NCBI GenBank assembly: GCA_038093975.1
Contig: JBBPTG010000010.1
Location: forward strand, 248,001 to 312,000
Length of the DNA: 64,000 nucleotides
Direction of reading: 5' to 3'
From: Chalciporus piperatus
Lineage: Eukaryota; Basidiomycota; Agaricomycetes; Boletales; Boletaceae
Part shown: positions 1-13,793 of the stretch, piece by piece
How the letters are laid out: every line of letters starts with the position of its first letter
How positions within the stretch are numbered: position 1 is the stretch's first letter
Position numbers and translations under genes: made by a program
The notes under the pieces: generated by a model
The model's input: only the letters and a program-made list of their open reading frames with translations
What the model was told of the DNA's origin: nothing
Database searches by the model: none

Positions 1-50
1 TCCTCCTTCAATCAAACGCGTTTCTACAAGGGATTAAGCTTCAAACGACC

Positions 51-837
51 ATGGAACCATCATACCAAGCTGGTGTTCGCCGACCGGACTTGAAGAAGAA
101 ACTCGTCGTAGTGGGTGATGGTGCGCGGGATACTTTGTTCGTCCTTCGCATCATCATTCAATGATATAATACTAAGGCGGTTGCGGAAAGACGTGTCTCC
201 TCATTGTATACGCAGAGAACAGGTTTCCAGAGGTGCGCATACATTTTCCCTTCTTCGTATTCTCCCCGTTCAAATACCACCTGCCGGACAGTCATATATA
301 CCAACCGTATTCGAGAATTACGTGACGCAGATCCAGTTCGACGGAAAGCTGGTAGAACTGGCGCTTTGGGATACGGCAGGACAGGAGGAATACGATCGAT
401 TACGCCCACTGAGCTACCCAGAGAGCGACGTGATTCTCATTGTCTTCTCGATTGACTTCCCTGTCAGTCTTGGAAATGTCCAAGATAAGGTCGGTATTTC
501 ATCCCCGCTTCTCATCCTTCTCTATTTCCTGAACATCCCTTGCAAGTGGTATCCTGAAGTAGCGCATTTCTGCGAAGGAACGCCGCTCATATTGGTTGGC
601 ACAAAAATTGATCTACGGAGGGACGACCAAACACGTCGTATGCTTAGCGCGCAAGGGCAGTTACCAGTGTCAACTGAGAAAGGTGCCAGCGTAGCCAAGG
701 AGATTGGTGCCAAGTACGTCGAATGCTCAGCAAAGACTGGCACTGGTGTCCAGGACGTATTCAACCTTGCGCTCAAGGAAAGCATGAAGGGGAAATGGGG
801 TAAGATGGTGAAGCAGCGGCGTTGTGTCGTTGTTTAG
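51..837 (+). CDS. rho4: Rho4-type small GTPase
   Basis: Small Rho-family GTPase, a membrane-anchored switch for cell wall, septum and actin control. I read four exons: 51-120, 177-232, 292-489 and 547-837, giving 204 aa with all phases closing. Visible motifs: P-loop GDGGCGKT spanning the first intron, effector loop PTVFENY, switch [20 protein letters not shown], base-recognition GTKIDL and SAK, and a C-terminal CaaX box CVVV (geranylgeranyl type). The double glycine in the P-loop and the WYPEV/HFC segment fit fission-yeast Rho4 better than Rho1, Rho2 or Rho3; this subfamily call is from remembered family features. The start is the first ATG ahead of a [10 protein letters not shown] lead. Introns are 56-59 nt. 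Confidence 0.88.
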
Positions 838-962
838 CTGGGTGGCACATACATAGAACGGACTGCCATACACTCTTGCTTGAGTATTTGTACGCACAGA
901 TCTTACTTGCTCTCACATTTTCGTCATATCATGGCACGTTCTTGAACCGAATTCATAAATGT

Positions 963-1655
963 TCATTGCTCTTTGAGGTGACGGGACTGGAGAGCAGATG
1001 CCACTTTGAAAGAGTGGTATACTAGCCAAAGGAAAGCTAGAAGGACGACGGAGCTTGTCCCCAACTGAACGCGAGACAAGTCATCCAGAGAAGCCACAGG
1101 AACGTCCAGCACCGACGTATGTGGCAACGGAGGAGAAAGCGAGAAATACGCCGAGGAACGCAGCATGGTTGAATTGGGCATCGGCGACAAGGGAGAAAGT
1201 GTGCTGGATACACTTGCTGGAGCGGGATCAATAACGGCGAGAACAACGCTCTCTGCAATATGCGCACCGGAAGACGGACACGCCCAGAAACACCTCGGGG
1301 ATGATATCTTGATTGACTGGCGAGGAGTCTGACCAACACCTGGTTCGCCATATCGCGCATGGACAGGAATGTCTAACGAGACCTCGTCTGAGGGGGGACT
1401 GGTAGGAGTGGCATTCACGAGCAAAAAAGAGTTGCCAGATTGCTTGAGAGCAAAGACGGGGAGTTCCAAGTCTGATTCGCCCCAGAACTCAAAGTCGATA
1501 CGGCGGTCTATGAGTTCATATCTGTCAACAATGATGCTCGGAGGGAGGGTGTACAACGCAAAGAACGAGCAGCCTAGATGGTACTTGTCCAATGCAAACT
1601 TTGTGGACAGTGTCGAGTGAAATCCGCGTTGAGAGTGCTCGGTGATGGTGGACAT
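963..1655 (-). CDS. PBN1: PBN1/PIG-X-like GPI mannosyltransferase I subunit
   Basis: Single-exon 230-aa protein resembling Pbn1/PIG-X, the ER-membrane partner that stabilises the first GPI mannosyltransferase (Gpi14/PIG-M). The family-like block runs through LPPSIIVDRYEL, FEFWGESDLELP and IPVHARYGEPG (roughly residues 35-110). It is followed by FWACPS and one hydrophobic C-terminal helix (SSVVLLAFLWLVYHSF), as expected for a type I ER protein with a lumenal domain. A longer frame upstream begins only at a TTG codon, so I chose the ATG at 1655. Divergent from the phosphofructo-2-kinase gene; the two starts are about 75 bp apart, so they must share a very short promoter region. Confidence 0.72.
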   Translation of the reverse strand: MSTITEHSQRGFHSTLSTKFALDKYHLGCSFFALYTLPPSIIVDRYELIDRRIDFEFWGESDLELPVFALKQSGNSFLLVNATPTSPPSDEVSLDIPVHARYGEPGVGQTPRQSIKISSPRCFWACPSSGAHIAESVVLAVIDPAPASVSSTLSPLSPMPNSTMLRSSAYFSLSPPLPHTSVLDVPVASLDDLSRVQLGTSSVVLLAFLWLVYHSFKVASALQSRHLKEQ

Positions 1656-1729
1656 GGTCACGAGTGAAACCCACGTGCGAGCCAAGTTGGATGCTTGGAT
1701 TACACCTTATCAACTTGAATCTACACCCG

Positions 1730-4014
<2,285 letters not shown>

Positions 4015-4482
4015 GAGTGCGGAAATGACTTGACCTTTAATAGATAAGAGCTAGTGTTGCGCTCAGTGCAATGTTCAGCCTCATCATACATCATGCATCA
4101 TGCATCATGATCCATCGACAATGAAATTAATGGACAGCCGGCTCGGCTCGGATGAAAGCACCTTTTTTCTCTTATAGTGCCCCCGAGCCAATACGTGATG
4201 CTGATATATTGAACTGATGCGCAGGGTTGGGCGTCCCATTTTCGGCTGGTGCCATCCAAGAACCGAAGATGCGGAGTGGGAGTGCGTATGACACACTTCC
4301 TCATGGACCAGTTGCGCCTCACCGGTTTTTACAAAGATGCACTCGTTGATCAAACTTAATAGAAGATGCTGTCCACGATGGATCATCATAATGCAGAACA
4401 AGGTTCTCGAGTCGAGGGCTTAAATGGTGCTGACTAGGGTAGCGACTTGAGCACTGAACCCCAGAGTACACATGCGTGTGAT
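4015..4482. other. intergenic region
   Basis: No gene seen. A short run of catcatg-type direct repeats lies at about 4082-4113. The rest is unremarkable and should hold the 3' end of the phosphofructo-2-kinase transcript and the promoter of the DUF6534 gene. Confidence 0.5.
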
Positions 4483-6588
4483 ATGTCCTCCCAGCCTACT
4501 AGCATCCCCGTTCCGTCGACGATCCCTATCCAGATCGACCTTAGACCTACGATGGGTCCAATTCTCATCGGAGTGGTCTTGGGAGCCGTGTACGTTTCCA
4601 ATCTATCCCCTTTGTTGCAGTCGGAGTCCTCACTTGGATCTGGGAATGACTTATCAGTTTCCTTGGGATCACCTGGTTGCAGACAGTCTTCTATGTAAGC
4701 AGGCGGTGTGACTTGACCTTTCCTTGTAGCTAAGATCGTCTCGATACAGTACCGCACGTACACTAAAGATCCCATGTTCTTGAAAGTATTGGTAAGTCTG
4801 TCGATTTGTACCTCTTGACACTGAGTCATCTCTTCCATCCCCTTTCTAGGTTTGCACGCTTTGGTACTGTATGGTTTGAAAGGTAATGGTGCGCGTGCTA
4901 ATCGTAACATCGAAGGCTCCTGGATACATTATCGACCATTCTATGGACCAACGCCATCTATATATGGGTCATCATCGATTTCAACAACCCGATTGCTGTA
5001 GAGACGACCTGGGTATGGTAAGCCACGTGAGGTGACTGTGATGATGCGTGTACTAACTGACCCGGCCCGGGAACACAAAGGAGTGCTGCAGTGAGTTTTT
5101 CTTTATCTTCGTGTCATATCTACGATTGTTGATGTTCGCTTCTCAGAATGAGCCAATAGTCACTGCTCTCATCACTTTAACGGTACACTTGTAAGTCATC
5201 CCCCAAGACCGATGATCATCCCTTCCGTCATATGTACTTGACCGCCCTTTCAAAGATTCCTCGTGTACCGCATCCAAGTCTGTGAGTTGCCTTCTTGCAG
5301 GTCCAAGTTCATCCTTGTGATCATAGCCTATCAGTGAACTATAAATGGAGGCCTCTCTCCTTCGTCATCGTGCGCTGAATTCGTTACATCTGGTATCAGC
5401 CTTGCACTGATCGTCCTTCCATTATCAGGGTTTTCTGTCACTTTTACCGTTTGGGGCTGGCATAGGTAAGTCGTTCGCTGCAGTGGTCTCACAATGCGAC
5501 TTATAAGAATCTTTTGCTACATCTCCAGCGGCAGCCGTCATAAGGTGTGTCACCAAGCAGAGTTCAGCCTTCTTTCTTTCTTAGTGGCGCGATAGCGATA
5601 CCTTGCCCGAGTATTCTTCCACTTCAGTCACGGAATTGCGCGTACGTCACCGATCGCTCACGCTGACAGGGCTCCCTACTTACTGTTTCCTCGATGGAGC
5701 AGTGGTGTGCTATCATTGGCGACGTCTCTACGTGTGTGATCGATATAACCATCGCTGCATCCATTTCCTTCCTCCTATATCGCAATCGAGGCGGATTTCC
5801 ACAGTAAGATGATCATCTGACAAATACACGAGCTATCCGGGTCGCTGATCTCCCCCTCCCGCGCCTCTTTAGAACGGACCGGATCATAAACGCAATCACA
5901 CTATACGTTGTAACAAGTGGCCTTATCACGAGGCAAGTTGGACACCACACCATTCCGAAGGGTATACTGACGCCGGTATATGTATGCACTAGTACGCTCA
6001 CGACGACGAATTTGATCCTAGTACGTTAACATCCAGCGATATTACTTACATTCCTTGGGGGAGTAATTGACATCTCGGCAAGGAACTGGTGTTTCCCCTC
6101 GCTCGGTGGCAAGAAATCATTTACATATCTATATCGAAAGGTACCGTACTTCAAGTTCTCACTCTGATCACCAACTCTGACTAAACTCGCACACAGCATA
6201 CACGAACACGCTCCTCGCCACGTAAGTCATCCTCCCCACACATATTCCTGTCAAGTGATTGACAACTTAATGACGTCTACGAAAGGCTCAACTCCCGTAC
6301 CTCCAGGGAGCCGACGTCCATCAGTGGTGGGTCTGGAACATTGACCGAGTTTAGAGTTGCACCGGGGATGGGTACGAGAGTTGGATTTGGTTTGCGCGAC
6401 GATGAGTTGCTTGAGATGGTGAGTGCTGATTGCGAGGGCAGCGCTTTGATGATGGATTGTTGATGGCACTTCCGTGGAACAGCCTAAGAGGTCCCGGGAG
6501 ATCAAACCTTCCAGCATTACAAGGGTACGTCCGTCCGCACACACCGGGGACTATTACTTGACTGATTTCTGCGATTGGGTAGCGCTGA
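4483..6588 (+). CDS. DUF6534-like multispan membrane protein
   Basis: Basidiomycete membrane protein of unknown function with about seven hydrophobic segments, split into many tiny exons. Exons I can phase: 4483-4589, 4658-4694, 4750-4791, 4850-4863 (14 nt), 4916 to about 5018, then several short ones. Recognisable blocks are MGPILIG near the N-terminus, WLLDTLSTILWT, VTALITLTVHLFLVYR, a helix followed by YRNRGGFPQ, then TDRIINAITLYVVTSGLIT and YTNTLLATLNSR near the C-terminus. The C-terminal tail is Ser/Thr-rich and hydrophilic. The block order (MGP start, TDR..I near the sixth helix, YTNTLLATLNSR before the tail) is that of the DUF6534 family. One intron at about 5932 starts AG/GCAAGTT, a GC donor. 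Exons between 5285 and 5640 are not settled. Confidence 0.72.
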
Positions 6589-6794
6589 TTCCGTACTCAA
6601 GGAAATGATACTTCCGGTCACAAATTTCTACCCGAATGCTCACCTCTGCGCAGCCACTTGCTTCGATCCGAGTCTGAAGTACACCTTCGGCGGGAGCAGC
6701 TCAACAAGTCACAGCAGGGCTGCCAAGAGCATCACAAAACTGTTTTTGGGAAAAAATGTTTTACATCTGATTTACGTCTCTCTAGTTGCTTCGT

Positions 6795-8623
6795 CTACCA
6801 TCCTCTTCCCGCCAATCTACCGCCCTTCAGATTTGCATCGCTGTGCACGAGTAGACGCAATGAGACATTCGCTGTTATGTTGTTGTACGATCAACGGGGA
6901 CTTACATCGTCAGACCGACCATGGCCGCGCCAATATCTTCTGAGATCTATTGAAGACGGGTTAGACTGCGTCAATCTGTCGCGTTCGCTAGTTCTTACCT
7001 CGGCGAGAACTTTTGGATTGTTGTAGTGCGTAACCTAGGCTCAGAGTCAGAGGTGTGTCATACATGCGGACGAGGGGGAAAATGTACCGATTGCACGATG
7101 GCTCTCGCTCTCTTGGCTGGGTCGCCGGACTTTTTGATGATGATGATGTCAGTCGGATATGTTTCATATGCGGGGAGACCAAGTTGACATACGTGGAATA
7201 TCCCAGACCCAACGAACACTTGAACACATGTCAGTTCAGTTCACCATCGGGATCATACCAACGAGGTATCAACTCACCTCCGTCACAGCCGAGCTGCATC
7301 ATCAACGCGGCATCCGCTATTTGCAAAGGAGTGGGCCATCAGTCAGTCGTTCAAAGTTACGTACCGATCGAACGCGCGTAACGCGGTGGGTGAGACGTAC
7401 CAGGAGTAGCAATACCACCCGCTGCGAAGTTGACCACAGGGAGACGTTTCAAACGTGCCGCTTCCTTGAGTAAATGGAATGGGGCCTGAATCTCTTTCGC
7501 GTATGCGTAGAGTTCTTCTTCATTCATGACGCTTGCCTTGCGGATTTCACTCATGACGCTACGTTGGTGACGAACGGCTTCGACAACGTTACCGGTACCT
7601 GCTTCCCCCTTTGTCCTGATGAACGCAGCACCCTCGGAGATGCGTCGGAGGGCTTCTCCGAGGTTACGGGCACCGCAAACAAAGGGAACTTTGTAGTTGT
7701 GTTTGTTGATGTGGTATTCTTCGTCTGCGGGGGTGAGAACCTCGGATTCGTCGATGTAGTCTACACCGATCGCTTGGATGATCTACAAGCGGGCATGCAT
7801 ACATGAAGTTGCGTGCATACAGACATAATTATACGTGAGACCTGCACACGACAGGGTGGCGTTGGAGTGGCGTTGCACGCACCTGAGCTTCGACGAAGTG
7901 TCCGATACGGACTTTGGCCATGACGGGGATCGTGACGGCGTTGATGATGTCTTTGATCATCTTGGGGTCGCTCTGGGGTGTATGACATGAGGCGATGTGG
8001 ACACGGGGAGTAGGGGCCAGGGAGCAGGAGAGTGCGGGGGAACGCTTACCATGCGCGATACCCCTCCCTCGGCTCGGATGTCAGCTGGGACACGCTCGAG
8101 AGCCATGACGGCGCATGCGCCTGCCTCTTCCGCAATACGAGCCTAAACAGAAGAAGTAAATTTCGGTTAAACCGGGATCCCCGGACTTCCGTTGCAACGA
8201 TGGAATGCAACGTTACCTGTTCAACGTTGATAACGTCCATAATGACGCCTCCCTAATTAATACGAGTCAGCGGTTTCAAAGACGACAATGGATCGAGATG
8301 TAACAATGGAACGTGAGAGGGAATGGAAAGGAGGGCAACGTTTCGATCGGTCCTCCTGGGTATGTGGATCGAACACACGCACCTTGAGCATCTGTGCCAA
8401 CCCGGTTTTAACCTGCGAGACGTGAGGTTGATCTAAGAAAAGGGGGAAGAAATGAATCAAGACGTACTCCAAATGTTCCCAAGTTGGTGTTCCCTCCGTC
8501 TCGCTGGGCTGCGCGAGCAGGTACTGCTGCTGCTGCAGCTGCAGCACCTGCCGCGCCGAGTGGGAGTCCGTTTGTCGTAGGCACAGAGGACGGTGCGGTT
8601 GCGGCAACGGGCGTCGTGCTCAT
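6795..8623 (-). CDS. PDX1: pyridoxal 5'-phosphate synthase subunit PDX1/SNZ
   Basis: Synthase subunit of the DXP-independent vitamin B6 pathway: builds PLP from ribose 5-phosphate, glyceraldehyde 3-phosphate and ammonia supplied by the PDX2/SNO glutaminase, which is not in this window. Twelve exons, listed from the start: 8623-8468, 8412-8383, 8252-8217, 8142-8050, 7972-7883, 7782-7401, 7316-7278, 7218-7193, 7129-7088, 7034-6999, 6946-6906, 6840-6795; 338 aa, all phases consistent. Family marks: [28 protein letters not shown] (catalytic lysine near 125), [25 protein letters not shown] (second lysine near 193), GVFVGSGIF and terminal LAGRGW. An Ala-rich stretch (residues 22-40) precedes the conserved core and is poorly conserved in the family. 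Confidence 0.95.
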
Positions 8624-9697
8624 CTTGTTGAACGAGACTTGAATATATGCAAGGGAATCTAGAGAGGATCGATACAAGAAGGAAGAATAAAGAGCTAGTG
8701 TAGGTGCAGATCACAAGTCACTTAAATAATATCACTAATCGAGTCACTCGACGACTCCAGAGATCGGGAACGGAATTGTCTCCGTTGACAAAATAATCGG
8801 AACAATACGCTGCAGTGAGTGCAATCCAACTATATGCAGGTATGCGGGCCATGAGAGACTTTACGGTCATGGGAGTCGACCGTCGAGCTACCGAGGCTAG
8901 ATTAGGACTCGAGAATGGCGTACAGGCCTGCGTGGCCGATCAGATGGGCTACTGCACTTCTCATCGATTCATCAAGCCAAGTAGGGGAATGGGTCCCCAT
9001 ACCGAGCAAAGGCCCAAGACGATAGATCTTCGAGATAAGGCGTTCGGTCCTCCCTGCGATGTCCCTCGAATTCATTCAGTGTCACTTGAGTGTCGCGACT
9101 CCAAGCACACTGTCTGCCGATCATAGCCCACCTCTAGCCTCTGATCATGACCAGTCAGGCCTAGTCAGGTATCACCATAGCACCATGAAATATTGAATTC
9201 GGCAAAGGTCCGAACGTGATACAGAAGGCTCGTGCAGTACGTCATGCCACGTCGTGAATTCGTCGTCTGGTGGAGTTTATGGCCGCAGCAACCAGTCTGA
9301 AACAAGCCGTCTTGGTTCCGCATGCATGATCACAAGTTTCGCCCACGGTAGCACTACGGTAGCCCACGGTCCACCGCCGTTTTTGATAACTGATTGAGAT
9401 AAGGACCAGCTGTGCTCACAAATTGCACAAATGGTCAGAATGATGCCAAACAAAGTGACCCCTGGGCCTGAATGTGTTGCTGACAGGATGACATTGAGGG
9501 ACAGCGGCTGATCGGACGGTAATCTGCTTGGATCATTGCATGACCGGAGTCATTGAAGACAAAAAAAGTGGGTATGGTGTTCTCTACGAAATGCAGATGG
9601 GATGCACTGAAAGTCTGAAACCGCTTGGAACGGTACAGCCATGCTAGATTGGGAGCGGCGCTAGCTATTGTGGCGATAGGGATGAAAGGCGGAACGG
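8624..9697. other. intergenic region upstream of PDX1
   Basis: No convincing gene. Frames on both strands are short and lack splice-supported extensions. A 103-codon open frame at 8815-9126 (+) has no recognisable domain and is probably chance. Probably the PDX1 promoter plus the 3' end of the mL49 gene. Confidence 0.4.
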
Positions 9698-10142
9698 TCA
9701 AAAGCCTTTTTCGGCAAGCCAGGCCATGACATCCCTCTTGAACCGGCCACCGGTAATGACGATGTGTCTTTGCTGTACCATTCTGACTGTAAGATGACTG
9801 GCTTGTGGCGAGTCAGAAGCGAAGAGAGACTGTTTTAGTTCTTGTGCGAGAGCCTGTAGAACGGAAGAATATGTAATGGAAGAAGTCGAAGAAAGAAGGC
9901 TGGCTCACATTGACATGGCCCTCTACGTTTTTGATTGAGACGAGGTATCTCGTTCCACCATTGCGAATGTCGGAGTAGACGGGAAGTGATCCACGTGAAT
10001 TACGGCGCACGAAGTAGGGGTGACGAAGAGAAAGAGGATCGTTGGGGACCTTTGGGTGTTGGGACGGGGCAGGATTGATGGCTTGGGAGAAGGCACGGGA
10101 CACGGGGCGTTTTGGCAGGACGTGGCAGATGTGGGACAGCAT
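9698..10142 (-). CDS. IMG2: mitochondrial large-subunit ribosomal protein mL49 (Img2)
   Basis: Component of the mitochondrial 54S ribosomal subunit. Two exons, 10142-9909 and 9853-9698, with a 55-nt intron; 129 aa. The N-terminus (residues 1-30) is basic, Ser/Ala-rich and free of acidic residues, a plausible mitochondrial presequence. The family core follows: PYFVRRNSRGSLPVYSDIR, GTRYL and IKNVEG, then LTVRMVQQRHIVITGG and a final WLAEKGF. The start is the ATG before the presequence; a longer frame has no upstream ATG. The 5' end faces the hypothetical gene at 10573 across 430 bp, so the promoter is shared or back-to-back. Confidence 0.88.
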
Positions 10143-10572
10143 TGTTGTGGGTACGAATGATTGAGCAAGATCAGAGTAGGATGGCACTAGGATGTTCCTG
10201 GCAGAGTGAGCGTGTGTTGTCGGAATTTGAAAATAATAAACATCTTCTAGTCTCTCGGTGCCAGATCGGTACGACCAAGGTACGACTCTACTAGTGATAC
10301 TACAGAATATCTCTAGGCCTAGGAATACTCTAGGAACACTCTCCAGGCGACCACACGGCAGAACAGCAAGCCAGCGCAGACGTGCACGTGTGTATGTACG
10401 CCAACATCGTCGATCAGGCTGTGGAGGCAGGGAGCATGCGGCGTGCGGATTGGAATAGCCATTTACGTAGCCATGGCGTTCCCGTTCCTGCTCACTCCCT
10501 TTATCCGAGTCTCACCTACACATCATCATATAAGTAATACGGGGATGGCCACTCCCCTCCTCTCCAAACGCC
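10143..10572. promoter_or_regulatory. divergent promoter region mL49 / hypothetical gene
   Basis: Non-coding 430 bp between two divergent starts. A TATA-like stretch (atataagtaa) lies at about 10527, some 45 bp before the ATG at 10573. Repeated ctaggaa/cctaggaat motifs lie at 10313-10340. No other element recognised. Confidence 0.35.
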
Positions 10573-11203
10573 ATGTCCCACTCCCGCTTATTCCGTCCCT
10601 CCCACCCACAGCACCCACACCTCATCCCTGCCCTCTCCCCCCTCGATAATTTGCTCCCTCAGTGGCCATTCATCGATCTCAATGATCCTCTATTCCCTTC
10701 CTGGCGCTTTCCAGAACAATCCACCTCTACCAGAAATCAACCCTCTGTTGCCCCAACTTGCTACTGGCCAGCATTAGATTGTAAGTCGTCCAAAGTTTCT
10801 AACGCAGAAACACCTCGTTAATTATAGCCTAGTTCCCCCTTCCCCTTCCGACACTTGTTCGTCTATTTCGACCGACGTTACACCCTCACCTGCTCCGGAC
10901 ACCATCCGCGTCGTGTGTAACGTTCCCCTCGTCGCACCCCGGCCCCTGCCTTATCATTCCCCGACATTCCTCCAATTCGATTTGCCGGACACCGACGAGG
11001 ACTTGTCCCACCCTCCATACACCCACCGTCCCTCAAAGCGGAAACGCGACGCAGACGAGGAACACGATGATTGTAATTCTCCTGCAAAGCGCCGTGCCGG
11101 AATACACCGCTGGAGATCTAGTCTCGTTCACCGTCCCTGGGATATCCCCTCTGTCACACAGCATTCCCATCGCAACTCTGGTAACCATCGTTGCCGCCCA
11201 TAG
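10573..11203 (+). CDS. hypothetical Pro/Ser-rich protein with basic cluster
   Basis: Not recognised. Two exons, 10573-10780 and 10833-11203, joined in phase across a 52-nt intron that uses a GTAAGT donor; about 192 aa. The N-terminal half is rich in Pro, His and Trp. The middle is Ser/Thr/Pro-rich and acidic (DLPDTDEDL), followed by a nuclear-localisation-like cluster, PSKRKRDADEE and SPAKRRA. The composition suggests a disordered nuclear protein, but that is inference. The real C-terminus may be spliced further downstream, because the last 20 residues look less convincing. Confidence 0.5.
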
Positions 11204-12062
11204 ACAGCCTGGTATACTTATGCGACAATGACTATCATCTCTTTATTCTCCCGCGCCACTCCTATGAAGGTTTGTTTTGATGCCCGCTTCCCTTTATCGT
11301 TGTGCTCACTCGTTGTCCTGTTACAGCGCGGCTATTGTTCCACTTTATCAGCATGACGCCTACAGCTTCTTGATGGCGCCACGCATACACGCCGCATATG
11401 TACATTATACATACTCTCATACCTTACTTGTATCATACGACGCCTGCATGACTACCCCCAGCTGATGCAGTTCGAACTTCCCAGAAGCCATTCGTTTCGC
11501 TTCGCACTTGTGAATTGGCCTCGTTTGCCACAGCCGCATACGTCATAGGGTCACCCGTGTTGGGGTCGGATCCTACATCACTCTTGTTGCATTCACCGCC
11601 ATGTCAGACAACAAATTCGACACAAAGGCTTCCCTACAGCAATTCATATCGGTACTGTCCTCGCCGTTTCTTGTTTCGTTCTTGGCTAATAATCCACCCG
11701 CGCGTCCAGCAAAACCCTCAGGCACAGTACACGTTCGACAGCCAGCGGGATTCTCCGTATTCCACCCTCTGTCGAACTGACGGCCCGGATGCCAAGCACC
11801 GTCAATGCATCACTGTCAGTAGTCATTCATTGTCGCCGATTTCCCCGAATAATGACAACTCGATCGCAGCTCCAGATGCTATCCACCGAGTTGTTTCAGG
11901 CCATGCAGGCATGTTCATTCATTGGCGCTCCGTGCCGCCATCTGTGACTCATCATTCCGATCCAGAACTACGGTTTCTTCTGTGCATTACCCTCCGATCC
12001 ATCTCGGACGCATATAGTCTGTAATAAGATATCGCACCGGCGTTGATGTACATATATTACGA
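11204..12062. other. region with unresolved open frames
   Basis: A 169-codon frame (11515-12024, no ATG at its head) and a 59-codon ATG frame from about 11600 overlap in different phases on the plus strand. Neither shows a domain and I could not join them through consistent introns. This may be the 3' portion of the preceding gene or a small unrecognised gene. Confidence 0.3.
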
Positions 12063-13649
12063 TCACGTTGTCCACTGCACTGTCTCGGCATCAATACCAA
12101 GCTGTCCGTGGTGTGCCTTTTTACGATGGCTTTCCGCCAATTCACGGCGATGTTGCGCAGCACGCAAGTCTAGTGTGGTCATCTCCAACTCGTGAAACGC
12201 TCGGCGGCTCGCTTTGGAACAACGCCTGCACTCTGCAGCTGCGTGAGCTCGATGTGCCTCCAGTCGGTTGTACTGCGGCATCACACATCAGGAACATTAA
12301 CAATGAGAATGACGATGTCTACGGGACCCACCTCGGCTTCATACGCCGCGCTAAACTTGGGCTTGGGCTCGTACCTGGGAATCGTCGGTAGGTATGGTTG
12401 CGTGACAGTGGGTTCGCTTGATGGCATCGGCGCAGTCATAATTGCAGTTTCAGGAGGTTGCATCGATTGTTCCAACTCCATCGGTGAAGCCGACGGCACA
12501 TGTGATTCCACTTTTCCATGTGGTACTCCATCTTGGTCATCTGAACGATCCTTTCCCTTTGAAAGGGGTTCGGCGATCGTGTCGACGTCCATCCCGGCAT
12601 CCACATTGCCATCGGGTGGCCGTTCGACCTGAATAGGCTCAGATTCAGGTTGTACGTTCGGTGAAATTTCCAAGGGGGAAAGTTCAGGGGGTTGGAGGTG
12701 GCGTTGTGTTGTTAACACGGGGGACCGAGATTCGGGATGAGAACGTGTCGGACTTGACACGGAGTGTGAACGGTGGCGGGGGCTTGGAGTACGCTTTCGC
12801 GGAGATGGACTTCTTGGCGGACGGACAGTGTCTCGTGGTGGATGGGGATCCACTACTTCGGGTCGAGCCCGAGACATCGGAGACGACCTAGGAGATCGAC
12901 TCCCTATACTCCTTGGCGAAGCCGAGCGCCGTCCCCGAGGGGGATACGAGGATTGCGGTCGGCGAGGGGGAGAGTGGGCGCCATTACCATGATAGTCTGG
13001 CACGTTTTGAGTAACCGGCCATCAATATAGGAGTGTTAATGAAAAACCCACCCCGACGTGGAGATAAAGGCGCAGGGCAGTATGTAGGGGAAGCGTTTCG
13101 TCTGTCAGGGTCACGGTCTCGAGGTCGTGGGTCGTCACGATCCCGACTCCTTCCTCGGTCCCAATCCCTGCCTCGCCTGTAGTCGTCCCGACTGGGCCAA
13201 TCGCTTTCTCGGGGAGGGTATCCTCGGCGAGTCGAGGAAGGACGATCTGGGCTGTAACGATGGGGTGGTCGCTGGTAGTACGCCCGGTCTCTGTCTCTGT
13301 CTCTGTCTCGATCCCTGTCTCTCCTGCGGTCGTCTCTAGCCCTGGGATCATCACGATAGCCTCTCGCATGGTATGTATCCCTCGAGCCAGCAATGTACGT
13401 GTCCGTGGACCGTGGCGGAGGTGGTGATCTGGGAGGGAGAAGAGGAGGGGGAGGGGCGTAACGCGAACGGTTCCCGCGGTCGCTGCGTTCTCGCGCATCT
13501 CTGTCCCTGTCCCAGTCTCTGTCATCCCGTTGGTGTGAGTACCTGTCGGGGCTTGAGCGTCCGGGACCACTGAGACGCCTGTCGTCTGACGATTCTGGCC
13601 ATGTGCTTGGTGGTCTTGAGAATTCGGGTTTTGGGGGAAGATTCGACAT
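12063..13649 (-). CDS. Arg/Asp/Ser-rich nuclear-type protein
   Basis: Function not recognised. Three exons, 13649-13052, 12996-12332 and 12272-12063; introns of 55 and 59 nt; 490 aa. Residues 40-190 are dominated by RD/DR dipeptide runs, Arg-Asp-Tyr and Pro-rich patches. Residues 200-310 are SPR/RSP-rich, resembling RS domains of splicing-associated proteins. Residues 310-420 are acidic and Pro-rich. The C-terminal 70 residues form a predicted charged helix (LEAHRAHAAAECRRC...AFHELEMT), probably a coiled coil. Repeated Arg codons produce many open frames on the other strand. It neighbours a gene for an L-type cyclin; both could act in transcription-coupled RNA processing, but adjacency alone proves nothing. 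Confidence 0.78.
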
Positions 13650-13793
13650 TGGCCAAATGGTGTCCGAGTGGTAATAGTATACTGTAGCTACGTAGACTCG
13701 AGCGCGTGCACGGTTTGTTTGGTCGACTTTTCATCGCGGAGTTGCCAAATTGAATTGGATCCTATTGGACACTGACTTCCATAGCGAACGCGC

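Noticed and set aside
6599..7026. 122-codon plus frames downstream of the DUF6534 gene
   Set aside because: They lie over the minus-strand 3' exons of PDX1, which are supported by protein similarity and matching phases.
12192..13573. Frames opposite and overlapping the Arg/Asp-rich gene
   Set aside because: Shadows of repetitive RD and SPR codons; the minus-strand exons close in phase, these do not.
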